A stretch of DNA of 64,000 nucleotides, taken from Gordonia sp. 'Campus' (GTDB lineage Bacteria > Actinomycetota > Actinomycetes > Mycobacteriales > Mycobacteriaceae). Location: NCBI RefSeq assembly GCF_022206305.1, contig NZ_JAKOIW010000006.1, forward strand, positions 211,756-275,755, given 5' to 3'. Positions 16,511 through 24,434 of this stretch are shown one piece after another. The notes beneath the pieces are model-generated. The model had not been told where the DNA came from. It saw nothing but the letters and a program-made list of their open reading frames with translations, and did no database searches. Every line of letters starts with the position of its first letter. The stretch's first letter is position 1. A program made the position numbers and the translations under genes.

Positions 16511-16749
16511 CACCCTCAGCTGGCCGTCGCCCGGTCGTCGGCCGTCCTCGCTGCGCGTCATTCATCTGACCGGTTCGTGTGGGCGTCCGATCGCCGCGGT
16601 CCTGCGGGTTCACCGTCGTGCGTCGGAGCGGTCCGTGCGACGCGCCGTAAGGTCGATGAGGAGGACTGACGACGCAGCAGCCCGCCGGGACGTACCCCGG
16701 GGCTTCCGACGTCGTCGACGACGACAGAGATCTCGACCGGAGGCCGACG

Positions 16750-17544
16750 ATGGGACAGCCGTACGGCGGGCCGAACCCGGGCGTCAACGAACCGCGGCGC
16801 ACTGACGGGCCGACCCGCGGCGCGCAGGGATACGCCGGCGGCCCGTCCGACCCCTACGCACAGCCGGAATCGTCACGGCTGTATCCGCCGCTCGGCTACG
16901 CCGCCGACGGCACGCCGATGTTCCGTCCCGGCCAGCCGACGAACACCGAGCTGAACGCCGCCGAGCGCGCGGAACGTGCCGAGCAGCACCGCGCGGCCGC
17001 TACCGCGCGTGAGGCCGAGGCATCGAGCGGTCGTTCCACCTCGGGGATGCCCAAGGTGTCCACCGCGACACTGATGCTGTCGCTCGGGATGGTCGTCCTG
17101 GTCGTGATCGCGGTGCTCGGGTTCGCCGGACTTCGTGAGTCGGAACCGGACGAGGCCGTCGCCGATCCGCCCCTCATCACCGACACGATGCCGATCCCGC
17201 GCACCTTCGAACCGCCGAGCCTGACCCCGCAGGACCCGGGAGGCAACCTTCCGGGCGGGCCCGGGGAGCGGATCGATCCGCAGAACAAACCGGTGACATA
17301 CGACGTCACGATCGATGGGCAGGCGACGATCCTCTACGTCGACGACGCGGGGTTGCGCTCGGATTTCGCGCCGCGGAACCCGTGGACCGTTCAGTTCACC
17401 GGGGGAGTCAACCCGTTGCGTCTGCTCGTGATCGCGGGTACGGGCAGCACCGTGAGTTGCTCCATCACGGTCGACGGTGAGGTGGTCGTGGAAGACACGG
17501 TGACCCCTACGTCGTCTCGTCGAACGGCGTCCTGCATTGCCTGA
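16750..17544 (+). CDS. Membrane-anchored protein with MmpS-like C-terminal domain
   Basis: The 264-residue protein has a proline/glycine-rich cytoplasmic N-terminus (about 1-95), a single membrane segment VSTATLMLSLGMVVLVVIAVLGFAG split near residues 98-122, a proline-rich extracytoplasmic linker and a C-terminal beta domain. In that domain VTYDVTIDGQATILYVDD and the terminal cysteine pair (VSCSITVDG, ASCIA) resemble MmpS proteins, partners of MmpL lipid exporters. No mmpL gene is nearby. The ATG at 16750 has GGAGG 6 nt upstream. The same frame stays open to about 16660 with protein-like codons but has no ATG, GTG or TTG, so a longer N-terminus would need a CTG start. Confidence 0.72.
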   Translation: MGQPYGGPNPGVNEPRRTDGPTRGAQGYAGGPSDPYAQPESSRLYPPLGYAADGTPMFRPGQPTNTELNAAERAERAEQHRAAATAREAEASSGRSTSGMPKVSTATLMLSLGMVVLVVIAVLGFAGLRESEPDEAVADPPLITDTMPIPRTFEPPSLTPQDPGGNLPGGPGERIDPQNKPVTYDVTIDGQATILYVDDAGLRSDFAPRNPWTVQFTGGVNPLRLLVIAGTGSTVSCSITVDGEVVVEDTVTPTSSRRTASCIA

Positions 17545-17626
17545 TGTTCGGCGCGTCGTCACCTCGGATTCGGCGTGTCACCGAGGTGACCTGCTCGTCC
17601 GATGTGTGATCGGCGGCCCGGCTCGC

Positions 17627-17641
17627 TACCTTGGTCACGTG
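17627..17641 (+). promoter_or_regulatory. Probable leaderless start: -10 element and GTG
   Basis: TACCTT at 17627-17632 lies 6 bp before the GTG at 17639 and no Shine-Dalgarno is present. This is the spacing expected when transcription begins at the start codon, common in this order. Confidence 0.5.
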
Positions 17642-18259
17642 AGTTCTCCGCAATCAGCCCCCGACAGCGGGCAGACCTCCGCCGCCAACGACGAGTTCAA
17701 GACGATGCTCACGTGGCGTGGCGAAGACACCGACCGACTCGAGCAGGTCCGCCTGGTCGTGTCCGGGACCCGTCTCAAGGCGTACGGCCGGATCATCGCT
17801 GCCGCGACCGCCGACCATGAGGCGTTCTCGGCGTCGTACGAGTTGCAGACCACCGATGCCGGTGTCGTCAAACGCCTGACGGTGCACCTGGTCCGCGCGG
17901 ACGGGGAGACCCAGTTCGGCATCACCCGTGACGACGAGGGCACGTGGTTGATCCGGCGCCCGGACGGGGAGACCACCCGCTCGGACTTCGGCGGTGCGCA
18001 GGACGTCGAGCTCGCCCTGTCGCCCATGTTCAATGCGCTGCCGATCCGACGCGGTGATGTGTCGGCCTCGTCGAGCAAGGCCGTCGAGGTCCCCGTCGCC
18101 TACATGTACCTGCCGAGTGGCGAGGTGAAGCCGGCGACGATGTCATACACCGCGGTCAAGGACGGTTTCGAGGTGGTGTCGCCGCTCGCGACCACCACCA
18201 TCACCGTCGACGACAACGGTGTCGTCCTCGACTACCCGGGTCTCGCGCGCCGGGTCTGA
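17639..18259 (+). CDS. Putative glycolipid-binding family protein
   Basis: The 206-residue protein resembles the putative glycolipid-binding family (PF06475). It begins TWRGEDTDRLEQVRLVVSGTRLKAYGRII and continues with ASYELQTTDAGVVKRLTVHL, DDEGTWLI, ELALSPMFNALPIRR and YLPSGEVKPATMSYT, the conserved order of beta strands in that family. It has no signal peptide. The biochemical function is not established. Start as for the leaderless promoter at 17627. Confidence 0.78.
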   Translation: MSSPQSAPDSGQTSAANDEFKTMLTWRGEDTDRLEQVRLVVSGTRLKAYGRIIAAATADHEAFSASYELQTTDAGVVKRLTVHLVRADGETQFGITRDDEGTWLIRRPDGETTRSDFGGAQDVELALSPMFNALPIRRGDVSASSSKAVEVPVAYMYLPSGEVKPATMSYTAVKDGFEVVSPLATTTITVDDNGVVLDYPGLARRV

Positions 18260-18270
18260 GGGCGCTGACC

Positions 18271-19245
18271 TCAGCCCACCCACACCCGGCCCTGGTGGGC
18301 CTGACGACGCAGTTCTTGCTGCCAGCCGTCGTCGCCGACGGCGACGCCCGAGATCACCTCGGCGGTGCCGGAATGCAACTGCTCGTAGGCTGACCGCGCG
18401 CGGTGCCCGTCGTCGATGAGTACCTCGACGGTTCCGGAATCTCGTAGTTCGTCGCGTGCGGCGACGAGTCGGTCGATGGTCTCGCTGAGGACGTTGAGCA
18501 CGGCGATGCCGTTCGCCTCGATCATCGCGCGCTGCAGATCGGGTGCGGTACCGGCGACCCGGGTGCCGTCGCGGAAGCTGCCGGCCGCCAGGCGCAGTGC
18601 GAGACCGCTCTCGCCGGCGCCGACCGCGGCGGTCACCGCTGCGGTGAGGTGGGGCAGGTGCGAGATGGCGGCTGCGGCGCGGTCATGGGCGTCGGGCGCG
18701 ACGGGAACCACCCGCGATCCGACCGCCACCGCCAGCGATGCGACCGGCAGCCAGTCCTCCGCGCGGGTCTCATCGGTCGTGGTCACCGCCCACATCGCAC
18801 CGTCGAAGAGCGTGGCGTCGGTCGCCGACCATCCCGAGCGGTTCGTCCCCGTCATCGGATGTCCGCCGACGTACCGGCCGTTCGGGTGCAGCCGCGCGAT
18901 GATGCGTTGGACTTCCTGCTTGACGCTGATGACGTCGGTGAGCAGGACGCTCGGCGAGTGCTCGGCGATGGCGGACACGAGTGGTTCGATCGTCGTCACG
19001 GGGGTCGCGAGCACCAGCAGTGCGTCCGATTCGGCTGCACGCGCAAGTGTGGCAACGAGATTCGACGACGCGTCGTACCCGTCCCGGGTGGCGGCGTCGA
19101 CGGTCGCATCGGATCGGTTGTACCCGAACGCTTCGTGCCCGGCGTCGTGCAGCGCGCGCAGCAGCGACCCGCCGATCAGGCCGAGACCCAGCACGCACAC
19201 CGGTTTCGCGAGGACGGGGGAGTCGGATGACGGGTCGGCAGTCAC
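18271..19245 (-). CDS. tyrA: Prephenate dehydrogenase
   Basis: TyrA converts prephenate to 4-hydroxyphenylpyruvate using NAD+ in tyrosine synthesis. The 324-residue protein has the Rossmann motif VLGLGLIGGSLLRAL near residue 20, the VLATPV and DVISVKQEV motifs, the substrate-binding GGHPMTGTNRSGW stretch, and SHLPHLTAAVTAAVG. The C-terminal extension (VEVLIDDGHRARSAYEQLHSG) may carry regulation. The GTG at 19245 is the only reasonable start before the divergent gene. Gene order with the next two genes matches Rv3754-Rv3752c. Confidence 0.92.
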   Translation of the reverse strand: MTADPSSDSPVLAKPVCVLGLGLIGGSLLRALHDAGHEAFGYNRSDATVDAATRDGYDASSNLVATLARAAESDALLVLATPVTTIEPLVSAIAEHSPSVLLTDVISVKQEVQRIIARLHPNGRYVGGHPMTGTNRSGWSATDATLFDGAMWAVTTTDETRAEDWLPVASLAVAVGSRVVPVAPDAHDRAAAAISHLPHLTAAVTAAVGAGESGLALRLAAGSFRDGTRVAGTAPDLQRAMIEANGIAVLNVLSETIDRLVAARDELRDSGTVEVLIDDGHRARSAYEQLHSGTAEVISGVAVGDDGWQQELRRQAHQGRVWVG

Positions 19246-19323
19246 CCTGACACGTTCCCACACCGGTCGGGACCGGTGAACCGGGACTTGGGAGTACAGG
19301 TGATAGGGGCTACGGTTTGCTGC

Positions 19324-19866
19324 ATGGCCGGTGCCGGAATTGGGAAGTCGGGGTCGAACGCGCAGGACGCGGACGACGACATCGACGGTTTTGCCGTGGC
19401 GGTGGTCCGCGACGAGGGCGGGTGGAAGGTCTCGGCGATGAAGCCGTCCGCCCTGACCGATCTCGAAGACGCCGAAACGCAATTGCGTGAGCTGCGTTCG
19501 GCCGGCGCAGTGTTCGGCCTGCTCGACGTCGATGACGAGTTCTTCGTCATCATCCGTCCCGCGCCGTCGGGCGCGCACCTGTTGCTGTCCGACGCGACCG
19601 CCTCCGTGGACTACGACATCGCCGTCGACGTCCTCGACGCGCTGAACGTCGAGGTGCCCGACATCGACCCGGACGAACTCGATCAGATCGACCCGTGGGA
19701 AGAGGGCGACCTCGGCGTGCTCGCCGATCTGGGTCTGCCCGACGCGGTCATGAGCATCATCGTCGGGGACACCGATCTGTACGCCGATGAGCAGCTCGGG
19801 ATGATCGCGGCCCGACTGGGCTTCGCGGACGAGCTGGGCAAGGTCCTCGACTCGCTCGGTCACTGA
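19324..19866 (+). CDS. tRNA adenosine deaminase-associated protein
   Basis: This acidic 180-residue protein matches the family named for its position next to tadA (Rv3753c-like). It has VAVVRDEGGWKVSAMKP, FFVIIRPAPSGAHLLLSD and DLGVLADLGLPDAVMSII, and many Asp/Glu residues (DPDELDQIDPWEEGD). It has no catalytic motif. Its gene stops 23 bp before tadA, so the two are probably co-transcribed. Function unknown. Confidence 0.85.
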   Translation: MAGAGIGKSGSNAQDADDDIDGFAVAVVRDEGGWKVSAMKPSALTDLEDAETQLRELRSAGAVFGLLDVDDEFFVIIRPAPSGAHLLLSDATASVDYDIAVDVLDALNVEVPDIDPDELDQIDPWEEGDLGVLADLGLPDAVMSIIVGDTDLYADEQLGMIAARLGFADELGKVLDSLGH

Positions 19867-19889
19867 CCGGGTACGTCGCCGACCACGCG

Positions 19890-20354
19890 ATGAATGCGCG
19901 CCGCTGGGAGCCGATGATCCTCTCCGCGCTCGATGCGGCGACGCTCTCCGGGTCCGACGACGTCCCCATCGGGGCTGTCGTGTTCGACCCCGAGGGTGTC
20001 GAGCTCGCCCGTGCGGCCAACCGTCGGGAAGCCGACGGGGACCCGACCGCCCATGCCGAGTTGTTGGCCCTGCGCGCCGCGGCCCTCGCCTTCGGCGACG
20101 GCTGGCGACTGCCGGGCTGCACGATCGCGGTCACCGTCGAGCCGTGCACGATGTGCGCCGGGGCCATCACGCTGGCCAGGGTGGAGACCCTCGTGTTCGG
20201 TGCCTGGGAGCCCAAGACGGGTGCTGTGGGCTCGCTGTGGGACGTGGTGCGCGATCCCCGGCTCTCGCATCGACCGCAGGTGAAGGGCGGCGTGCTCGAG
20301 GACGAGTGCCGCGCCCTCATGGTCGACTTCTTCGCGAAACGCCGCTCACCCTGA
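19890..20354 (+). CDS. tadA: tRNA(Arg)-specific adenosine deaminase
   Basis: TadA deaminates A34 of tRNA-Arg(ACG) to inosine so one tRNA reads CGU, CGC and CGA. The 154-residue protein has the zinc-deaminase signatures HAE (55-57, with catalytic Glu57) and PCTMC (85-89). The segment GAWEPKTGAVGSLWDVVRDPRLSHRPQV is typical of TadA. The substrate tRNA gene is in the same window at 13767. Confidence 0.94.
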   Translation: MNARRWEPMILSALDAATLSGSDDVPIGAVVFDPEGVELARAANRREADGDPTAHAELLALRAAALAFGDGWRLPGCTIAVTVEPCTMCAGAITLARVETLVFGAWEPKTGAVGSLWDVVRDPRLSHRPQVKGGVLEDECRALMVDFFAKRRSP

Positions 20355-20477
20355 CCTGGGCGCCCTCGGGGTCGGTGGCGCCGAAGATCGGTGACATCTC
20401 AGGGTCGTGACCGATGGTCGGCGTCGGGCGGCTCTGGCAGATTGGAGGCGAGAGTCCCCGACCTGCGAGGAGCAGTC

Positions 20478-20747
20478 ATGACCGAACCCGCCGACAAGGT
20501 GAGCGCCGCCTTCGACACCGCCAAGACCAAGATCAACGAGTTCGCCGAGAGCGGCAAGGTGCAGGAAGCTCTGGGCACCGCCCGCGACAAGATCGACGAG
20601 TTCGTGGAGAGCAAGCAGGTTCAGGAGGCCCTCGGCACCGCCAAGGACAAGCTGAACGAGCTCGCCGAGAACGACAAGGTCCAAGAAGCGTTCAGCACGG
20701 CCAAGGACAAGATCAACGAGGTGTCCCAGAAGTTCAACAGCCGCTGA
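20478..20747 (+). CDS. Small repeat protein with four 20-residue amphipathic helical repeats
   Basis: The 89-residue protein is almost entirely made of four near-identical 20-residue units of the form A-(F/L)-x-T-A-(K/R)-(T/D)-K-(I/L)-(N/D)-E followed by a short acidic turn and KVQE. This gives a continuous amphipathic helix like LEA or apolipoprotein-type stress proteins. GAGGAG precedes the ATG by about 8 nt. It lies immediately before a CsbD-family gene, which suggests envelope or osmotic stress, but no function is established. Confidence 0.78.
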   Translation: MTEPADKVSAAFDTAKTKINEFAESGKVQEALGTARDKIDEFVESKQVQEALGTAKDKLNELAENDKVQEAFSTAKDKINEVSQKFNSR

Positions 20748-20898
20748 CCTGCGGTTCTGCAGACCTGCATGGTCCTGTGGCACGGTGGGAATCAGGAGTC
20801 AGCTCCTGAGCGGCGGCGGTGGCGTCGAGCCATGGCGCGACGAACGTCGCCGAGTTCTTCCACTCGGCCGGTAGGCCGAACCCTATCGAGGAGGCTTC

Positions 20899-21108
20899 AT
20901 GGGAACCACTGACGACGCACAGAACAAGGCCGAAGAGCTGAAGGGCCGCGGCAAGGAAGCCGCCGGCAGCCTCACCGACAACCAGGACCTCAAGAACGAG
21001 GGCAAGGGCGACCAGGCGCAGGCCCAGGGCAAGCAGAAGATCGCCGACGCCGCCGACGCCGTCAAGGGCAAGGTCGACGACGTCAAGAACAAGCTGACCG
21101 GCCACTAG
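20899..21108 (+). CDS. CsbD-family stress protein
   Basis: The 69-residue protein has the CsbD pattern: NKAEELKGRGKEAAGSLTDN, then NEGKGDQAQAQGKQKIADA and a lysine/aspartate-rich helix. CsbD proteins are general-stress proteins of unknown mechanism, often under an alternative sigma factor. A strong Shine-Dalgarno, GAGGAGG, precedes the ATG. Confidence 0.9.
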   Translation: MGTTDDAQNKAEELKGRGKEAAGSLTDNQDLKNEGKGDQAQAQGKQKIADAADAVKGKVDDVKNKLTGH

Positions 21109-21185
21109 AGCCTCGCTGCACCCGATCCGGCCACTCTGACCAGGCAATTTAAGCCTGACCGACTGACTGCGGTACAGTCTTCGGC

Positions 21186-21276
21186 GGTGGCGTGTCCGAG
21201 CGGCCGAAGGTGCAGCACTCGAAATGCTGTGTGCGGTAACCCCGTACCGAGGGTTCAAATCCCTCCGCCACCGCCA
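21186..21276 (+). tRNA. tRNA-Ser(CGA)
   Basis: Acceptor arms GGTGGCG (21186-21192) and CGCCACC (21266-21272) pair fully. The anticodon arm CAGCA-CTCGAAA-TGCTG gives CGA, reading UCG. It has a long variable arm and an encoded CCA. TACAGT at 21173-21178 is a plausible -10 box. Confidence 0.96.
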
Positions 21277-21318
21277 GAGAATGGGCCTCCCGTCTTCGCA
21301 GACGGGAGGCCATTCTCG
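21277..21318 (+). terminator. Strong stem-loop terminator after tRNA-Ser(CGA)
   Basis: The arms GGCCTCCCGTCT and AGACGGGAGGCC pair exactly around a TCGC tetraloop, and outer bases GAAT/ATTC extend the stem. It begins directly after the CCA end. Confidence 0.8.
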
Positions 21319-21437
21319 TATCTGGACTCCGCCCGCCGATTCACAGCAAGCGCGCAGCCGGAGACGACCGGTACTCGACGGGTTAGTCTGTTCCCCGGTG
21401 TGGCTGGGGAGCCACCACGAGCGCGCGAGGGGGAGCA

Positions 21438-21797
21438 GTGACCGCACCGTACCCGGACCAATCGCTACCGGGCCCGACTTCGGCGCCGATCCCACCCGCG
21501 CGGGGCTACGTCCTGAGGTCGGAGCAGGCCCAATGGGAACGTCGTGCAGCTGTGGCGGGGGATGCGGCGGCGGAGTTGCGCATGGCTCGCGATGCCCTCA
21601 GGGGCGTCCTCCGCTCCAACGTCTTCGGGGATTGTGTGGAAGGAGACACAGTTTATGTGGGGCTCCGCGGCGCCCTAGATTCGCTCTCGACGCGACTGTT
21701 GCATCAGCAGAACGCCGCGGAATTGGTAGCTCGTCAGTGCGAGCGTGCGGGCGACGAAATCGCGCGAATAGATAATGGTCAGACTTTCGATGGGTAG
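21438..21797 (+). CDS. Small helical protein upstream of lipoprotein gene
   Basis: The 119-residue protein has a proline-rich N-terminus, then a long helical stretch (SEQAQWERRAAVAGDAAAELRMARDALRGVL and LHQQNAAELVARQCERAGDEIARI), the shape of WXG100/ESX-type or DUF3558-partner proteins. The GTG at 21438 is preceded by GAGGGGGAGCA. Its end overlaps the next gene by 23 bp, so the two are coupled. Family assignment is tentative. Confidence 0.6.
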   Translation: MTAPYPDQSLPGPTSAPIPPARGYVLRSEQAQWERRAAVAGDAAAELRMARDALRGVLRSNVFGDCVEGDTVYVGLRGALDSLSTRLLHQQNAAELVARQCERAGDEIARIDNGQTFDG

Positions 21798-22431
21798 CCT
21801 CAAAACGGCGGCTATCGGCTTCTTCTTCGCCGTCGTCTCAGCTGGCACCCTTGCGTGCGGGGTTTCGGGTCAGCCGGAGCCGACCAGTGATTCCAGCGAG
21901 ACGCAGAGTGCTGAAGTAGCCATTCGCCAGACGGACGCCAGTGGGCGTCGGTTGCCGTTTACGACGACATTTCCGGATCGCTGGAACGTGAACAACGACG
22001 AAACAGAGTATGAACCGTGTACGGGTCTACAAGAGGAGACCCTTAAAAGAAACGGAATCGTCGCTCGTAGCGTGAGGGATGCCGCACTCTCAAACTTTCA
22101 GACACTACGTGGCTGTCAGTGGGACCTCGTCGATGGGCAGCACGCAGTAGCTTTTCAGTTCGTCGGTGATCTATCACGCGATGTGCGTGATTTGAAAGAC
22201 TACAAACGCGAGAATGACTACGGCGTCTGGTATCCGGACTTGGTGATCGATGGTCGTCAGGTTGCGGTCAATGCAACTGACAACGTCAGGTGCGAGGCAT
22301 TGGTTGTATCAAACCATGCACTCGTAACAACGGGCTTCGATATCAGTTATGTGGGCGGCCCTGATATAGAGCAAGTTTGTGCCCGCGCGATCCGGTTACT
22401 ACGCGAATCGATTTTGGGAATTCCGAAGTAG
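21775..22431 (+). CDS. DUF3558-like lipoprotein
   Basis: The 218-residue protein has a lipoprotein signal peptide ending LACG (lipobox, about residue 28). The secreted domain begins with a serine/threonine-rich linker, and the segment PCTGLQEETLKRNGI, the GCQWDL motif and a C-terminal region with paired cysteines follow. This resembles actinobacterial DUF3558 lipoproteins. Base composition is clearly less GC-rich than neighbours (runs such as GATATAGAGCAAGTTTG), which with the adjacent tRNA gene suggests acquired DNA. Confidence 0.7.
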   Translation: MVRLSMGSLKTAAIGFFFAVVSAGTLACGVSGQPEPTSDSSETQSAEVAIRQTDASGRRLPFTTTFPDRWNVNNDETEYEPCTGLQEETLKRNGIVARSVRDAALSNFQTLRGCQWDLVDGQHAVAFQFVGDLSRDVRDLKDYKRENDYGVWYPDLVIDGRQVAVNATDNVRCEALVVSNHALVTTGFDISYVGGPDIEQVCARAIRLLRESILGIPK

Positions 22432-22477
22432 ATAGTCAGGCTAGCGGGCTCTGTTAGATCGCCTATTCAACACGAAA

Positions 22478-22551
22478 CCGCTGGCCACGCCCAAGGCGTG
22501 ACCAGCGGCTGTTGTCTGAGGTTCCCTTCGACCCGTCACCCCTCGCTGGAG
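22478..22551 (+). repeat. Hairpin-bearing repeat, copy 1
   Basis: The hairpin CCGCTGGCCACGCC (22478-22491) against GGCGTGACCAGCGG (22495-22508), one mismatch, is followed by a tail ACCCGTCACCCCTCGCTGGA ending near 22551. A near copy occurs 370 bp further on. It may terminate the upstream lipoprotein transcript. Confidence 0.7.
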
Positions 22552-22595
22552 GGCCGCGGGGGCAACCCCATTTAGTGCAGGTGACCGGCCCAATT

Positions 22596-22671
22596 GCAGA
22601 CTTCCAGACCTCATTTCGTCAAAGCGACCTCGATCGAAGTCGCGTCGACGAAATGACGTCTGGAAGTCTGC
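22596..22671. repeat. 76-bp palindromic element A
   Basis: The 25-bp arms (22596-22620 and 22647-22671), starting GCAGACTTCCAGAC, match with a single mismatch. The spacer contains a nested GCGAC/GTCGC pair around TCGATCGA. The whole unit can fold as a long hairpin or cruciform. Outer CAGACTTC and central TCGATCGA recur in the element at 44505. Confidence 0.85.
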
Positions 22672-22833
22672 GCGTTGGTCGAGCGCGCGGTCGTAGACAT
22701 GACACGCGCCGGCGGTTCTGGCTCAGGGGGTGCGGATACGCGTCCGGCGCGGACGGTTGTCCTCGAAGACCTTGGACCTAAGAGCCCGGAGTCCCGAAGG
22801 CCCCCGCATCAATAGGGCTCCGACTGCAACCTC

Positions 22834-22921
22834 CTCACAACACACAACCACTGGCCACGCCAAAGGCGTGACCAGTGGTTGTTGTGAGAGGGTCGATACG
22901 ACCCGTCACCCCTGGCTGGAG
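22834..22921 (+). repeat. Hairpin-bearing repeat, copy 2
   Basis: AACCACTGGCCACGCC pairs with GGCGTGACCAGTGGTT, and outer CTCACAAC pairs with GTTGTGAG, leaving a 4-nt bulge. The tail ACCCGTCACCCCTGGCTGGA repeats that of copy 1. Stem changes relative to copy 1 are compensatory (CGCTGG/CCAGCG versus CACTGG/CCAGTG). It lies downstream of the minus-strand porin gene. Confidence 0.7.
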
Positions 22922-23029
22922 GGTTCCCCGGGTAACGCTTCGAGTGCAGCGCCTCCAATCACGTTGCGATTCCACCCGGAATCCGGGAAAAACCACAACG
23001 CGATCGAACCGCCCAACTGCGGATTGCCG

Positions 23030-23704
23030 TCAGCCGAGGCTGAAGGGCTTGCCCCACAGGGTGACGCTCTGTGTCGCGCGCTCGGTGGAGATGCTGATCT
23101 TCGCGTAGGACCGCGCCTGGGCGTAGCCCGCGCAGCCGTTCACCATCATCGTCTCGTTGGTGTAGGCGAGAGTGCCCTTGCCGCCGGTGAAGCTGATCGA
23201 CGACGAGTGTCCCGCGGCGCCGAAGGCGTCCTTGTACTCGCGATCGTTGATCACGTAGTTGGCTGCCTGGCCGGGGCCGATGGTCACCCCGGCGCCGGTC
23301 TCGGCGGTGACGGTGGCGCTCTGCAGGTCGTACTGCGGAGCGGAGCCGCCGCCCTTGGTGGTGGAATTGCCGCCCAGGGTGAGCTGGCAACCGACGACGT
23401 AACCGGCGGCGACGCCGAGCTGCGCGGTCGGATCCGAGCTCGACACCACGTACTTGCCTGACACCCAGGCATTTCGGTGCAGAGGGGTGCCGCCCATCGA
23501 CGGGTTCACGCGCGCGGACTCGTTGGAGCGGGTGATGGTGACGGTCGTGCCGTCGGCAATCTTCTTTGTCAGTGTCTGCCCTGGCAGCTTGGTGGTCGTG
23601 TCGGCGTCGGCGGTGGCGCCGACCGTCAGGGGGAACAGTGTCGCGCAAGCGACGGCGGTTCCGGTGAGGGCAGCGCGTCGGAGTCGTTGTCCGGAGATGG
23701 TCAT
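23030..23704 (-). CDS. MspA-family outer-membrane porin, copy 1
   Basis: MspA-type porins form octameric channels in the mycolate outer membrane for small hydrophilic solutes. The 224-residue protein has a Sec signal peptide ending near TADA (about residue 34). Then come the conserved start LPGQTLTKKIADGTTVTITRSNESARVNPSM, AWVSGKYVV, GYVVGCQLTLGG and the C-terminal NGCAGYAQARSYAKI and WGKPFSLG. The two cysteines lie at equivalent positions in the neighbouring paralogue. Confidence 0.92.
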   Translation of the reverse strand: MTISGQRLRRAALTGTAVACATLFPLTVGATADADTTTKLPGQTLTKKIADGTTVTITRSNESARVNPSMGGTPLHRNAWVSGKYVVSSSDPTAQLGVAAGYVVGCQLTLGGNSTTKGGGSAPQYDLQSATVTAETGAGVTIGPGQAANYVINDREYKDAFGAAGHSSSISFTGGKGTLAYTNETMMVNGCAGYAQARSYAKISISTERATQSVTLWGKPFSLG

Positions 23705-23765
23705 GAGAGCCTCGATTCAGCGAATGTAATTGTGATGCAACGGTTGTGGGAAGTCGACGGCGACA

Positions 23766-24434
23766 TCAGCCGATGGAGAACGGCTTGCCGTAGAGATTCA
23801 CCTTCTGATGCACCTCGCCGGTCGTCTCGATGGTGGTGAACGCGCGAGCTTGCGCATACCCGCCACAGTTCTGGACGTCGATCTGGGCGTCGTCGTAACC
23901 GAGGTGGTAGGTGCCGGGCTTCTCGATGTTCTTGCTGGTCAGCACCACGAATGTGACGTCACCGGCAGCCAGGGGGACGGTCAGGCTGCCCGACACCGTC
24001 GGCGCGGTGGGGGTGATCGTTCCGGACAGCCCGCCTTGCAGGCCCTTGATGTTCACCTGGCATCCGACGATGTAACCGGTCGACAGCGTCGCGGCCGCTC
24101 CGTTGGTGGCCGTGCCGTTGCTGCCGGGCATCGTGGTCTCACCGGCGGCGCCGGCGCTGGGTCCGGCCTTGGCGGGCTTCAGATGCGGTGCGTACAGGGT
24201 GATCTGACCGCTGACCCAGGTCGTTCGCGCCACGCCGTTGGCGGCCATCGACGCCGAGACTCGTGCGCTCTCGTCGGACCGGACGATACGGATGCCCTCG
24301 CCGGTCGCGGTGCCGTCCGGAAGCCGGACGAACGCGTCCGCGCCGGCCGACGCGGCGCCCGCGAGCAGTGCGGCGGACACCGAGCCGCCGATGAGTGCGG
24401 ACAATCCGACGGCCCGCATGGTTCGTTGTGTCAT
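23766..24434 (-). CDS. MspA-family outer-membrane porin, copy 2
   Basis: This 222-residue paralogue has a signal peptide (about residues 1-32), VRLPDGTATGEGIRIVRSDESARVSASM, TWVSGQITL, GYIVGCQVNIKG, NCGGYAQARAFTTI and YGKPFSIG. It carries an extra alanine/glycine/proline loop (KPAKAGPSAGAAGE) absent from copy 1. The two genes are tandem with a 61-bp gap, so they probably arose by duplication and are co-transcribed. Confidence 0.92.
   Translation of the reverse strand: MTQRTMRAVGLSALIGGSVSAALLAGAASAGADAFVRLPDGTATGEGIRIVRSDESARVSASMAANGVARTTWVSGQITLYAPHLKPAKAGPSAGAAGETTMPGSNGTATNGAAATLSTGYIVGCQVNIKGLQGGLSGTITPTAPTVSGSLTVPLAAGDVTFVVLTSKNIEKPGTYHLGYDDAQIDVQNCGGYAQARAFTTIETTGEVHQKVNLYGKPFSIG

Larger units (their letters stand above)
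22432..23029. other. Gene-free region rich in hairpins and repeats
   Basis: These ~600 bp lie between convergent genes and contain two related hairpins and one long palindrome, listed separately. No open frame here looks coding. Confidence 0.6.

Noticed and set aside
16281-16570. Short open frames in the gene-free region before the MmpS-like gene
   Set aside because: Both strands carry frames of 70-150 codons but none has a Shine-Dalgarno or conserved composition, and they overlap the structured stems.
22478-22921. Possible CRISPR array or attachment-site pair
   Set aside because: There are only two copies, 370 bp apart, with no regular spacers, no cas genes and no integrase gene in the window.
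22512-23461. Open frames in the 22.5-23.5 kb repeat region and across the first porin gene
   Set aside because: They run through hairpins or antisense to an MspA porin with full family motifs.
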